Below are positions 35,834 through 47,006 of a stretch of DNA of 64,000 bases, piece by piece (the first letter of the stretch is position 1; each line of letters begins with the position of its first letter). This DNA comes from Buddleja alternifolia (taxonomy: Eukaryota > Streptophyta > Magnoliopsida > Lamiales > Scrophulariaceae): contig CM033408.1 of NCBI GenBank assembly GCA_019426215.1, positions 31,785,953-31,849,952 of the forward strand. The letters are read 5' to 3'. Below the pieces are notes generated by a model, which had not been told where the DNA came from, did not search any database, and was given only the letters and a program-made list of their open reading frames with translations. A program made the position numbers and the translations under genes.

Positions 35834-37552
35834 CTATGCAGAAATCTCAATCTCCTCCTTAAACTTCATTTCCTCAACACCCATTTTATTCCTACTTCCT
35901 TGAAGCCATCCCCCATCAATAGACTCCATACTTCCACTTAATCCATCATCAAGAAAATCACCAACTCTCTTCACTTTACCCGTCGGTTCGACCGGATACT
36001 TCCCGGAAAAACAAGCATAACAAAAGTTCGGACAATCATCTCCCAACAACTTCTTCAAGCTATCAATAGATAAAAATGCAAGTGAATCCGACCCAATAAA
36101 CTCCCTAATCTCCTCCACACTCATCCTATTCGATATCAACTCCTCCGCACTAGGCGTATCCACGCCATAATAACAAGAACCTATAATAGGAGGGCTAGCA
36201 ATTCTCATGTGAACCTCTTTCGCCCCGGCTTCTTTCAATAACCTAACTATTTTCGACGAAGTAGTCCCTCTAACGATCGAATCATCAACGACAACCACAC
36301 GTTTGCCCTCTAACACTGCACGCACAGGGGATAATTTCAGTTTCACACCAAAATCTCTAATTTTTTGTGAGGGCTCGATAAATGTTCGTCCCACGTAATG
36401 TGACCGAATCAGCCCTTGCTGAAAGGGTACCCCTGCTTTCGCAGCATAGCCAAGGGCAGCCACTACGCCCGAATCAGGCACTGCTATAACTACATCACAA
36501 TCAACGGCTGATTCAACCGCTAATATCTCTCCAAACGCACGCCTCGATTCGTACACTGATCGCCCGAAAACAACAGAATTCGGCAACGAAAAGTAAATGT
36601 GTTCGAAAATGCACGATTTCGGCTCGGGGTGAGTCATTAAACAAAACGACTGAACTCCATCTTTATCAACCACAATGATTTCACCCGGATTAACCTCCCG
36701 TTCATAAGTCGCCTCGATCAAATCCAACGCGCAAGTTTCCGAGGCAAAAACAACCGCGCCATTGCTTCTTCGTCCCATAACCAACGGCCTAAACCCGAAC
36801 GGGTCACGAACCGCGACCAGCTTGTCCTCGGTCGCAAACACCATCGAATAAGCCCCTTCAAGCTTTTCACAAGCCTCAACAATTCTCAAAAAGAAAGGCC
36901 GAGCTTTCGAGATAGCAATCAAATGCAATACCACCTCCGTATCGGAACTAGTATTGAAAATCGACCCGTTATCCTCCAATTCGCCTCGTAAAGCTTGGTA
37001 ATTCACCAAATTACCGTTATGTGCAACCCCAACGGATCCAAATTTGTAACCGGCAACAAAAGGTTGAACATTTTTCAACATGGATGAGCCAGCCGTAGAG
37101 TATCTGACGTGGCCGATCGCCATATCGCCGGGGAGTTGATCGAGTTTCGACTGGTTGAAAACCTCGGAGACGAGTCCTACGCCGGTGACGGACTGGAGGA
37201 TGCTATCGTGCACCGCGACAATGCCTGCGCCTTCTTGGCCGCGGTGCTGTAGCGCGTGGAGGGCTAAGTAGCAGAGGCGCGACGCTTCGGCGTCGCCGTA
37301 GATTCCGACGACGCCGCATTCTTCGCGAGGCTTATCGTCGTCGTCGGAGAAGAAATCGTCGTATTCAGATGTTTTGGGGGTTTTGTGAGATGATGATATG
37401 ATGTCGGAGATGGGGTTTTTGGAGAGGGTGATGTGGAGGGGTTTAAGGAGGGTTTTGGGGTGGGGGGTGAAAAGGGGTTTTGGGGGCGGCGCGTGGGGGG
37501 TGAGGCGGGTGGCGGAGGGGGTGGTGTAGGGGGAGGTAGCGGCGGAGGCCAT
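35834..37552 (-). CDS. ASE: Amidophosphoribosyltransferase, plastid (glutamine PRPP amidotransferase)
   Basis: This enzyme makes 5-phosphoribosylamine from PRPP and glutamine, the first committed step of purine synthesis, in plastids. The single exon encodes 572 residues. Residues 1 to about 70 are Ser/Thr/Pro-rich, like a transit peptide. The catalytic Cys79 follows KPREE, as in the Ntn-type glutaminase domain (CGVVGIYGD, HVRYSTAGSS, HNGNLVNY). The phosphoribosyltransferase domain has the PRPP loop VVVVDDSIVRGTTS at 419-432 and RSHYVGRTFIEPSQ at 383-396. Cysteines C314, C460, C511 and C514 match the [4Fe-4S] ligands of the Bacillus-type enzyme. Length and intronless structure fit plant ASE genes. 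Which Arabidopsis paralogue (ASE1-3) is closest cannot be told here. Confidence 0.97.
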   Translation of the reverse strand: MASAATSPYTTPSATRLTPHAPPPKPLFTPHPKTLLKPLHITLSKNPISDIISSSHKTPKTSEYDDFFSDDDDKPREECGVVGIYGDAEASRLCYLALHALQHRGQEGAGIVAVHDSILQSVTGVGLVSEVFNQSKLDQLPGDMAIGHVRYSTAGSSMLKNVQPFVAGYKFGSVGVAHNGNLVNYQALRGELEDNGSIFNTSSDTEVVLHLIAISKARPFFLRIVEACEKLEGAYSMVFATEDKLVAVRDPFGFRPLVMGRRSNGAVVFASETCALDLIEATYEREVNPGEIIVVDKDGVQSFCLMTHPEPKSCIFEHIYFSLPNSVVFGRSVYESRRAFGEILAVESAVDCDVVIAVPDSGVVAALGYAAKAGVPFQQGLIRSHYVGRTFIEPSQKIRDFGVKLKLSPVRAVLEGKRVVVVDDSIVRGTTSSKIVRLLKEAGAKEVHMRIASPPIIGSCYYGVDTPSAEELISNRMSVEEIREFIGSDSLAFLSIDSLKKLLGDDCPNFCYACFSGKYPVEPTGKVKRVGDFLDDGLSGSMESIDGGWLQGSRNKMGVEEMKFKEEIEISA

Positions 37553-38269
37553 GGGGAGTGTGGATGGTCAAAGGAGGTGGTGGACTAGGTTTTGGGGGGT
37601 TTTATGTTTTGTTGAATTTTGAGTGGGGAGGAGAAGAGGGGGGTTGGGGTATACGGTCGGTGATGGTGGTTAGTGTCACGGGAGAATGTGATTGGTTGTT
37701 GATGTGGCGCAGTAGGTGAAACCGTGAAAGTACGTAGGAAGTTCGTGGTAAGAGTTTGACGGGGTACAAAACTACAGATTGCCCTTTACGGAGATGATAT
37801 CGATTTACCAAACGAAGATGGTCTGAGTGGAAGAAGTCCTGATTGTTTAATTAAGATGTCTTATATTTAAGTATGTGTGAATGTAAAATATTTTTAGGGA
37901 GATGTTCTATAATTATGTTCGACATTACCTCAAGGGATTAGTTTTAAACTTATAGGCTCGAGGACATCTTGGAAAGCCAAAAAGAAAAAATATCGGTCAG
38001 TTTTAAAAATTCGGTTCTAGTTGAATGGGAAAAAAGATTTGTTCATATTTAAATTTAGACACTCACATTTTTTGTATTAGGTCAGAAACGATTAATTTAA
38101 ATTGTAAAATGGCCGAGATAATTAATTAGTTATATAAGCATGCAATTCAAATGTTTTTCTTAAAACGTTCACAAAAAATTGAAAACTAAATGGAAATAAT
38201 TGAATTTTAATTAGGACTAATTTTAATTCATTTTCTTCTTTACTTATAAGTTGTCATTAGAGAACACAC

Positions 38270-38460
38270 TTTTTTATAGGATTTGATCTATAAATTCTAT
38301 TTTCGGTTAACCAAATCGAATCTCAAAATCGAAATCGAACCGAAAACTTAATTTTTCTATAAAAAAACAAAAGCCAAATCAATTTTTTTGGGTTCGGTTT
38401 TGGTTCGAACCGAGTTTTTGTTTTGATTCGGGCGGATAGTTGAACCGTGAACACCCCTAT
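38270..38460. repeat. GGTTCGGTT-rich repeat, probable hAT-type MITE fragment
   Basis: The segment holds AACCAAATCGAATC, GGTTCGGTTTTGGTTCGAAC and GAACACCCCTAT. The closing CACCCCTA matches the TAGGGGTG terminus of other plant hAT-like MITEs. A similar reversed sequence begins at 47.0 kb. Confidence 0.5.
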
Positions 38461-38620
38461 TGTGTGACGGCCAAATTTGGGTAATTAAAGGATATGTATT
38501 TTTATCCTTTAATAATTAAATTTAAAAAAAATGGAACGATCCATTTAGGGGTAAAATCATTTTTAGTCCCCGAGTTTTCAGTTTAAGTATAAGATTAGTA
38601 CACGACTACACGAGTTTCTG

Positions 38621-38755
38621 TGCTAATATGAGTAATTCGAAATCTGTGTTTATCTCTTTCACACAAGTGTGTGTAGGACCGCACGCAATATACTCTGTTG
38701 TGGGAGAGATATAGACCCTAGAATTATTAATCTCGACCTGAGATATATTTTTCCG
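38621..38755. mobile_element. MITE family B, degenerate copy
   Basis: TATCTCTTTCACACAAGTGT, GACCGCACGCAATATACTCT and GAGAGATATAGACCCTAGAA followed by CTCGACCTGAGATATATTTT match the 26.3 and 43.5 kb copies. The left arm is eroded. Confidence 0.55.
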
Positions 38756-39085
38756 TGCTAAGCATAAACGGTTGGCTCATTGCAAAGTGTGCGTCGACCA
38801 ATTCAAGATACCTAAAAGAGCAGGAGTGTTTGTCGTTTAATTGATCAAAACAATATTGAACGAATGGCATGATAATTATTTGGTGATTAAAGTTTCGAGT
38901 GACATTCTATATGTCGGGCTTAATCGAGAAAATTGATAGAAGTACTGTACTAACATGAAAATAGTTGTTACTTCACCTCTAGGCTATATCAAAGTCTTTG
39001 AACAATTCAAGGTTGATTAAGTATTTGAAGTTATAATTAATCACAACAATTGAAATGATGGAATAGCAACGAGATTGTGAGCCTA

Positions 39086-39950
39086 CTATTTGTTAGATTA
39101 GAGAAAACTCCGTAAGGAACTTATATTACTGATTACATATTTATAGAGTTACAAGAGAGAGAATACAAGAAAATCTTAAACTGTAAAGAAGGTAAAAGAT
39201 AAATAAAGTAATAAGAATAGTAATCTAACTAGGAAAGCAATAATAATATTAATCTAATTAGGAGAGCAATAATAATATCTAACACTTCCCCGCAGTCGAA
39301 ACGTGAGAGTCTTGAACGTTGAGACTGGATCAAAGAAATCCGATCATGGAGAATTTGAGAAGAATACGGCAACAAAGACAAAAGGTGGCGGCGGTGGCGG
39401 CTCCAAGTCCTTGTTTTTCAAGGGTGAGCGACGGCAATTAACAAAACAAAAAGCGGCTGCTAAACGCGGCGCACGCGGCCAAAGAGAGAAGGCGGAGACA
39501 TAAAATAAAAAGACGGCGACTCCAAGTCCTCGTTTTCCAAGGGTAAGCAGCAGCAGAGACATAAAAAAAAAAAAAAAAAAGAGGTTGTGGCGGCCATAGG
39601 TGGCGGCGGCAAAAGATAGAGAAGGAGAGGTGGCGACGGCGACGACGAAAGGATAAAAAAAATTTAGATAAAGGAAAACTAAACTAGATAAGGTGCGCCA
39701 GACGGGGATGACGACTTGAGGATGGCGGAAGCAAGAGATCGAGATACCATGACTCTGATACCATGTTAGATTAGAGAAAATCCCGTAGAGAACTTGTATT
39801 ACTGAATAACATATTTATAGAGTTATAAGAGAGAAAATACAAGAAAACCCTAAACCGTAAAGAAGTTAAAAGATAAATAAGGTAATAAGAAAGGAAAACA
39901 ATAATAATATTAATCTAACTAGGAGAACAACAATAATATCTAACACTATT
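39086..39950 (-). mobile_element. TRIM: miniature LTR retrotransposon with both LTRs
   Basis: Two direct repeats, 39091-39284 (194 bp) and 39764-39945 (182 bp), each begin TGTTAGAT and end ATCTAACA. The outside 5 bp, CTATT, is duplicated at 39086-39090 and 39946-39950. On the minus strand the right-hand LTR is followed at once by TGGTATCAGAGTC (39763-39751), matching the initiator tRNA-Met primer site. The left-hand LTR is preceded by GCGGGGAAG, a polypurine tract. The 479-bp internal part has no gag or pol; its small frame at 39303-39503 is low-complexity. Total length is 855 bp, typical of TRIM elements that depend on enzymes from elsewhere. Confidence 0.92.
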
Positions 39951-40637
39951 AACTTATTGACAAATATTATATACCACAGTTTCTATACAATCGATTGTTC
40001 AATTTCATTTGATTTAGAAAGTATGAATGTACTAAATTCATTAAATAGTGAAGGTGAAAAATCGGTGATATATAAGAGGTGATATATATAACTTATTACT
40101 GACTAGATCCGACCAGACACTAATTTATTAATCAATTGAGGGATTCTTATTGACTAACGTAGTTGACTAAATTAATTAATTAATTGACGAGACAATTTAT
40201 TAGTCTAATTGAATTAGGCAATATCCCCAAAGGTGGCCTTTTATTAATTATAGGTTCATGGAGCAAGTTCCTCCATGGCCCATGGCGCCATCTAGTTTGC
40301 AAATCAAATTTTTATTTAGTCCGAAAGAACAATGTACGTTTTCAACTTTATAATAATTTCATGATAAATTTTAAAGAGACAACAGTGCTTGGATTTTAGT
40401 TTTATGACATGCTTTAATTTTTATGAATTTCATTGCTACTTGCGCTCGAGTTGGGATCATCTATTATAAGTGATGTTACATGCATAGAAGTAAATATAAT
40501 AGGAAATGCAACACAATTTGCAATAAAGGATCTTGTGTGCATTGGGGTCGACTTTTGCGTGCTATTCCTTCCGCCGTGGTCCAGGGCTAGTTAAATAAAG
40601 CACTAGACGAACCCAATGCACAAATTTGGGGACTAAA

Positions 40638-41342
40638 ATGGTTTTGCCCGAATTTTACCTATTTTTACTTGTTATTACCTATTGCCTTTATGGGAGACCA
40701 GCAATTTACCTTTGCTGTTGGCCAAAAAATGGTCATAAAGAAGAATTGCAGTCTCCCTCTGCAATTGATGCTCTTAGTGGAAACATATGGATCAAGAAAA
40801 AGAATATTCCACACTCCTTCAACAAAATCCAAGTCCAATACCGTTTGAGAAGTACGCGGTTGCAGCTGACAGACGAACAATGCCTCGTTTATCTACGGTC
40901 TATTTTTTTTTTGGTGGTACAACGAACAAACAAAGGACGAAAAACAAAAATACAAACTTAAACAGCCCTGTCTGTCTCTAAGCTTTTCAGGAGGCTCTGT
41001 GGAGGATCATTCCAAACTTTCATCCCATTCATGAGTAGATGTCCCTGTTTTGCTAACTGATCTGCACAGTTGTTCCCTTATCTCCGAGTGTGCAAGAAAA
41101 ATGTTTCCCAAGGCATGCTTAACAGTCGCCTATAGTCTTCAACAAGGGGACCAAGCGGGTGACACTTTGAGTCTCCTTGCAAAATCAGCTTCCAAGCCAC
41201 TTCCGAATCCGTTTATCTACAGTCTATTGAGCCAACATCAACCTGTTCTCATTATTATGTGAACACCGCTACAGTATCAACTATATCACTGATTTCACCA
41301 ATCTTCAAATCACATGTGGATTCTTCAAACGGTTTTTGCTGA
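40638..41342 (+). other. Unrecognised reading frame interrupted by a LINE insertion
   Basis: A frame from ATG 40638 is open to the LINE insertion at 40905. If the insert and one target copy are ignored, the same frame stays open to a TGA at 41340-41342, about 126 residues in all. I recognise no family. The frame may be chance, but it predates the insertion. Confidence 0.2.
40886..41228 (-). mobile_element. 5'-truncated LINE (RNase H tail) with 19-bp target duplication
   Basis: CGTTTATCTACGGTCTATT at 40886-40904 and CGTTTATCTACAGTCTATT at 41210-41228 flank a 305-bp insert. The minus strand encodes the end of a LINE RNase H domain: DSEVAWKLILQGDSKCHPLG, HTRR, a stop, GNNCADQLAKQGHLLMNG, then MKVWNDPPQSLLKSLETDRA. 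It ends TTGTACCACC followed by an A-tail. The insert is therefore a 5'-truncated L1-type copy, inactivated by one in-frame TAA where RREGN or RRDGN would be expected. Its 3' end is the same as that of the LINE at 52.3 kb. Confidence 0.9.
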
Positions 41343-42167
41343 CCACGACCAAACGGACCTAAAAGAAGAGCCCACATAATGAGGTTCTAATGATGATGAT
41401 GACGAAGTAAAAACTCAAAATTGTGAACATAACACTGGAATTTGGATTTAGTTCATCAAGAACAAAGACAGAATCAAAGCGAACCTTGGGAAGTAGAAAA
41501 TTCGAAACAGCTTCTTAGTTCGCGAAGATAAATATGAAACTTTCAAGATGCCCCGACAAATTGAGGACCTTAACAGATGATCAAAGGGTTGGCGCCCAGC
41601 TCCAAAGTATACCTAGATGGGAACTCAACATTTTTTGTCTAATTACAACAATGTAGCACAAACTTAAGCTAGGCTACTTGGCCACAAGAAGTGACTAAAT
41701 ATAAAAGAATGTCGATCACTTATGACAAAAAAAGTGGGTTGCACCCATTCTAAAACTTTGAAGGTGTAACAGAACTAAATTGAAACATAAGACCCAAAGA
41801 TAATAGCACCAAAGTTTAGAGTTAGACCTTCTTTCTAGCGCTTCTTGTTCTAGTTTAGTCGTTCGTGATGTATTTCGTGCTTCCATTTTTTAGTCTTCCG
41901 TTTTGTTTCCATATATGTTAATTGAGTTGATGAGCATATGTCATTGGACTGTATTTCGTAATTTCTCTCTGTTAAATTAATGCATAATTTTAATATTTTT
42001 TTAAAAAGGAGTACATATTGACACTACAAGAATCACTATTGGGCTCCACTATTCACTATTTTTCACAAAACATTTACATTGAAATCTATATATAATAAAA
42101 CATAATATTGGAGACCATCCAAGTAAATAGAATGCTATTTGAAGTCAATTTTGCTACATAAGCAATT

Positions 42168-42212
<45 letters not shown>

Positions 42213-42780
42213 TTAATATGGATAATGTAGTTATCAAATTTTATCTAAAATAGTCAAATTTAAAAATTCAAAATAAATTAGTTACACACATAATTTGAAT
42301 TCAGATAATTATCTTTTTTTTTTCTAGCAATTCCTTTTGTTAAAAAGTATGGAACAAGAAATAAACGGATTCGTAGATGTACGAGTATTATACGGATATA
42401 AATTAATTATTTGGGAGTAAATATACGGCCTAGTTCTCTATAAATTTGTAAGATTTATTGCTTGTATTTGCTTTTAATTTATATAAATAAATTTTATATA
42501 AGTCATTAATTGACAATAATTAATACTTTGATAAATTATTAACGTTCATAGTTTTTAACTGTATAATACTCAATTAGTATTTATATTGATTAATAATAAT
42601 TTTTAAGTTTTAAATTTAAAAAAAATATTTTTTTGGTCAAAATTAGAGTATTATTCGTCGAATATTATATGACATACGTAAAGTACATGTACTAAACAGT
42701 TTAACTAAAAAACAAAAATATTTTTTTATTATACATACGTACGTATAGTATATGAGTATAATACAAATTTTTCCTAACAG
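41343..42780. other. Intergenic region without supported genes
   Basis: No gene recognised. Several short frames lack coding features. A CT/AT microsatellite lies at about 42170-42205. Confidence 0.5.
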
Positions 42781-42855
42781 AGCACAATACACCTTTTTAT
42801 GTGAAAAAAAATAGATATTAGGGTTATTGAACTCGATCTAGCAAAGAATTTTCCG
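42781..42855. mobile_element. MITE family B, right-half fragment
   Basis: AGCACAATACACCTTTTTAT, then ATAGATATTAGGGTTATTGA and ACTCGATCTAGCAAAGAATT match the right arm of the family. The left arm is absent. Confidence 0.55.
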
Positions 42856-43033
42856 TCGTGTGCCCAAGCACATTGAATCAATCCCAACGCTTTAAAAACT
42901 CAAAAAATCCTGAGAATCAGAACCCGCACCAAGTGACCAACCACAGCGCGTGAGATAACAACATTAGGGCTTTAGACTGAGAAACAGAACCAATTTTGTG
43001 CAATTTTTCTCTGTCAAACAAAAGCTCGTAACC

Positions 43034-44568
43034 ATGCCGCCGCCGCCTGGACCGTACTCCGGCACGAGCACCCTCGCATTGGTAACTCCAATACACTTCT
43101 TCCGATCTACTTTAATCAATATGTATAGTATTCTGTATGTATATGTTGAGAGTTTATCTGAATATTCCATGAATTGCAGGTGGCTAGGGTTTCTGCTTTC
43201 ACGTTCGGACTTGCGTACGGCGCCGTAAAACTCAAGATTGTTAAGGTATTCTTTAATTTGCTTGATTTGTTCTTTGAAGGAGATTTTTAGATTGTTAGGT
43301 TTGAATGTGCAGGATGTTAAATTAATTTAGGTTTGGATTCTAGGATTTGGTTTTGACATTGTATAGATTTGGAATTTGAGCACGGCTTTTGTAATCTAGA
43401 ATAGCTTGTGTTGTGCCTTCTGTTGTTTTCTTCAATTAGAAGGTGCTAGGGCGGAAAAATTTAGATCGAGTCCAATAGTCCTAATGTTTATTATATTTCT
43501 CACATCTCGCACAGTAAGCTGTATTGTGTGCGGTCCCCCGTAAACTTTGAATTCACACCGGTCCATTGGACTCAGTCTGGCATAGAATTACCCAGGCTAG
43601 GTATGTCGAAGTGAAATTTGGGAATGGGTAATTGAAGATAGGGAATGGTGTTAGCAGTTAGGAGACTCCATTCTGTGCAGGCATTAAATCTAATGTTTGT
43701 TTGAGTTGAAAATTATAAAGTTAGTTAACTATGGCTTTAAATCTTGCGATATACCGGGGAAAGTGTAAATGAAATTTGTTGCATTATTATACATAGGTAG
43801 GGGATCATTTCGGAATATTCGTAGGTAGTTGCTAAGTAATGAGGATTGAATTTGTTGTGCAATTGTTTTGCTGTTTGTGGTCACAGCAGTCATCGAATAT
43901 CTCGTGTTTAGACATGATGAATCATGTATTTTGTTAGCATGTGAATGATCTGTTGCGTCTTATGAGTGGCTTGATTAAAGGGTTTCAGTAATTGTGTACT
44001 CCCCTGCAGCGGCAACGTTCATCCATATGTTTCTATCAACCAATTGCCCTCCATTATAAAATCTATGGCATTCCAGTCATTTGCAGCCCTTACCCTTAGC
44101 GTAGTCGTGATCTTTGGTAGTATGGAGAGTTAAGATTGGTGCTCTTTCATGCTGATATTACTCGGAAATAGAGGCTGTGTCAGATTAACTAAGCAAGTAT
44201 ATATTCTCTTCACCTGAAGTTCACATAGGAAGAATGGATAGTATAAATTTATTAGTTGCATTCACATCTTTTACGTAGTCATTGCTCATAGTGTTTTATG
44301 AATACTCTAGCTTGAACAAATGAATTACGATTTGCTTATAATAATAAAACACAATAAATTTCGTTCTGTGCTTTGACAAGTCTTAGGAAATTATTCTTTG
44401 GCATGAAACAATTATCTTATTTAGCCTGTCGAATGTGTTTTTCTCCTTTCTATATTTTGCGGAGTTGTAGTGTCATGGCAAGGGCTGAAAAGACTGACAT
44501 TACCTTTCGTTCAATACCAGGCAAAGGCGAAGTCACATAAGAAAGCCGAAGCTAAGGAACATCATTAG
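43034..44568 (+). CDS. Mitochondrial ATP synthase subunit e-like small protein
   Basis: Three exons, 43034-43081, 43180-43245 and 44521-44568, join at GCATTG/GTAACT...TTGCAG/GTG and TTAAG/GTATTC...ACCAG/GCA to give 53 residues starting MPPPPGPYSGTSTLALVARV and ending KAKAKSHKKAEAKEHH. This matches the short plant proteins annotated as ATP synthase E chain, a membrane subunit of the F1Fo enzyme associated with dimer formation in mitochondria. One hydrophobic helix (LVARVSAFTFGLAYGAVKL) precedes a lysine-rich tail. The whole gene would be missed by an open-frame scan because every exon is under 70 bp. Intron 2 (1.27 kb) contains a MITE. Confidence 0.9.
43452..43593. mobile_element. MITE family B copy in intron 2 of the ATP synthase e-like gene
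   Basis: The left arm (CGGAAAAATTTAGATCGAGT, CCAATAGTCCTAATGTTTAT) and right arm (GGTCCATTGGACTCAGTCTG, GCATAGAATTACCC) are imperfect inverted repeats. The centre (CTGTATTGTGTGCGGTCCCC) matches the 26.3-kb copy. Confidence 0.75.
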
Positions 44569-44990
44569 AGGAGCACATTTTGTTTTTGCTGTCTGAAAAT
44601 AATTGATAAGAGATAGTTTTGCATTAAGGCCTGATGCAAAGGACTGTGATTTTGTACTTGTAAGTTTTGTGGAGAATTGTTGCATGGCTTGCTTTTAGCC
44701 TCTTGTGATGTTATTTCAATTTTCATGACACCTAAAATGTTTTGGGAAATGAAATAGCACAGTTTCATACTTACATGACATATATAACTTTTGTCTTTTC
44801 GCTAGACGCTCACTCTGCTAGTCGAAACCAATGAAACGGCAATTATAATTCACTATGTCACGGGATAGGCTTTGACTTAGGTGAAAAAATGGTTCAAATT
44901 GTCCATGCACCATTACGAATTATATGCATAAACAGATTTCAGCTGAAAAGAGATTGTCAGCATGCTAAACTATAGAGTTATTGTTGTAAG

Positions 44991-45806
44991 CTAGAGGTGG
45001 CAAATTGGCGCATTGAGTTGGGTTTTGTGTCGGTTCCTATTGGGTTCGTTCCGAAATAGGTTGGGTTCAACATGGTTCCAAAGTGAAACTAGTATCAACC
45101 CAAGGTAGAATTAGGTTAAACCCGAGAGGGAACCAAGTTCAACCCGATGTGGAACCAAGTTCGAATCCACCTAAAACTATTAGGAATTCATACGCTATCA
45201 ATACAACTATTTTGCTCAAAACAAATTCAAATTCATTTCGTATGTACACTGGTACTTATCTCCACCTTACAAGCTAACAAAAATAACTTTTGTTATATAA
45301 TTCAACAAGTATGTATACATATATATTTTTGAACTGTAATAAAATTTAATTTATTAGCATGAGAGCAACAGCACAAAAATTGATCATGAATAATTCAAAT
45401 TCAACAATATCACCATTCACCAATATCAGCTCAAAAACAAATTAAGACAATAAATATTACGTTCTACTCAAATTTCTTTGTTCTTTTTTCGTCCTTTTAA
45501 TATTTAATATTTTTATTTTTATTTTACAATAATTATAATAGAATTATATATTAAATTATTTATATAGTTAAAAAAAAATTATGTGAACCACTTTGGACCC
45601 AATTTGGATCCTTATTCAAACCTTGGAACTAAGTTGGGCTCAATCTGAATCCCAATTGGGCTAAACTTGGAACAAACTTGGACCTAACCTGGAACTCAGT
45701 TGGACCAAAAATCAAATTGGACCCATAACAAAATCATTAGGACCAATCCCTATCCAAAACTAATTGGGTTGGAACCATGGATTCGAAACCACATCGCCAC
45801 CTGCAA
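44991..45806. mobile_element. TAGAGGTGGC-ended element, probable hAT-type MITE
   Basis: It opens GCTAGAGGTGGCAAATTGG and closes CATCGCCACCTGCAAGC. GGTTC/GGAACC-rich words cluster near both ends (GGTTGGGTTCAACATGGTTC; GGACCTAACCTGGAACTCAG), around an AT-rich centre. The flanks AAGCT/AAGCT may be part of a target duplication. Short frames inside are not credible. Confidence 0.55.
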
Positions 45807-45859
45807 GCTAATATTCACATCTACTTATACCAAGTTAAATTGTTATTTTCATTAAACCC

Positions 45860-46400
45860 AATGGTGGATTTAGGAATTTGGGTCAGTGAGGGCACTAGGG
45901 ATGGAGCCAAAAATTTTATCGAAGGGCCCCCCGCGGTACGGTATGCTATATTTATGGGGGAAAATATAATAAAGAACTAGGTCCAATTACAACTTTTGAC
46001 ATACTTTATACTCTTATACCTCTTTCGTTATAACCAGGATTTTGGGTTTTTGGGGGGGGGGGGGGGGGCGAACTCAAAGTAAAGGGAGAAAACGTGATAT
46101 TTTTCGATCTTGAGGGAAGGGGGGCGAAATTCAAATATAAAAAATTTTGTAAGGTAAAAAAATAATTTTTCAAAATTGAGGGGGGTGAGCGTACCCTCCA
46201 GCCGCGCCCCCCCGCACCGGCTCCGTGCCTGGGGGGCACAATTTACCGAGAGTGAAATGGAAATTGGAATTGAGGGGGCCTTTAAAAATTTGAGTGGGGG
46301 CATTAATGTAATTTACAAATTAAAATTAAAAAATATGTATATATTAAAAAAAAATTGAGTGGGGGCACTGCCCCCCTCCCAAGCTGTAGATCCGCCCCTG
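45860..46400. mobile_element. GGGAYGRAGYC-type repeat region, copy 2, with G17 tract
   Basis: GGTGGATTTAGGAATTTGGG near 45865 and AGCTGTAGATCCGCCCCTG near 46385 are imperfect inverted termini seen in plant DNA transposons. Inside, 46040-46240 repeats the 26.9-kb element in reverse orientation, with a G17 run at 46052-46068 and AGCCGCGCCCCCCCGCACCG. The two may be nested. It is non-coding. Confidence 0.5.
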
Positions 46401-46551
46401 ATTAAACCCCACTGAGAATTGCTGGAAAGGAGACAAATGAGCTAAAGGTGGTGGGTGTCTAGAAAATCACTAGAATATAGAGGGGAATACGTAGAAGGTT
46501 ACTTACAAGTGTGTGAATAATTTGGTGAACATGTAGAACCTAAACATTGTG

Positions 46552-46710
46552 GAGTATGATAATTTTAACCACTAGATTTAGTTGATCAACACCATTCGTT
46601 GAGGAGTATGATAATTCTAACGGTTAGATTAAGTTGATCAATATCGTTCACTGAAGAGGTGAAGCGGTATAAATATGTGTTAGACCTTGCTTGTAATCAA
46701 TTCAAGAATT
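46552..46710. repeat. 52-bp tandem duplication within a dispersed repeat
   Basis: GAGTATGATAATTTTAACCA at 46552 recurs as GAGTATGATAATTCTAACGG at 46604. The second unit continues into the sequence shared with 34.98-35.10 kb. Confidence 0.65.
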
Positions 46711-47006
46711 TGTAAACAAAACAATACATTTAAATATTGGCTAAGGCCGTGACGGTGCGCTTGGACAAGAACTTTATATCATTTTCTTTTTCTATTTATA
46801 TTTGATTTGAGAACTAATGGTTATTTCAAGAGAATAAATTATAGTATTTTCATGATAAACTAAAGGTATTTTTGTTTTCAACCATCTGGATAGTAGTGTC
46901 ATTACCTCCCACATAGACATATTTTTGTTATTTTGTTATGAACCATATAGATAGTAACTTTATATGAATACAAAGTAGTGTTACATGAATAATATACCTC
47001 TCATGT

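Noticed and set aside
39303..39503. 66-residue basic frame inside the TRIM element
   Set aside because: Low-complexity Gly/Lys sequence within a non-coding miniature retroelement.
42964..43170. Minus-strand 68-residue frame over exon 1 of the ATP synthase e-like gene
   Set aside because: Antisense shadow of the exon and its intron; the plus-strand splice structure explains the region.
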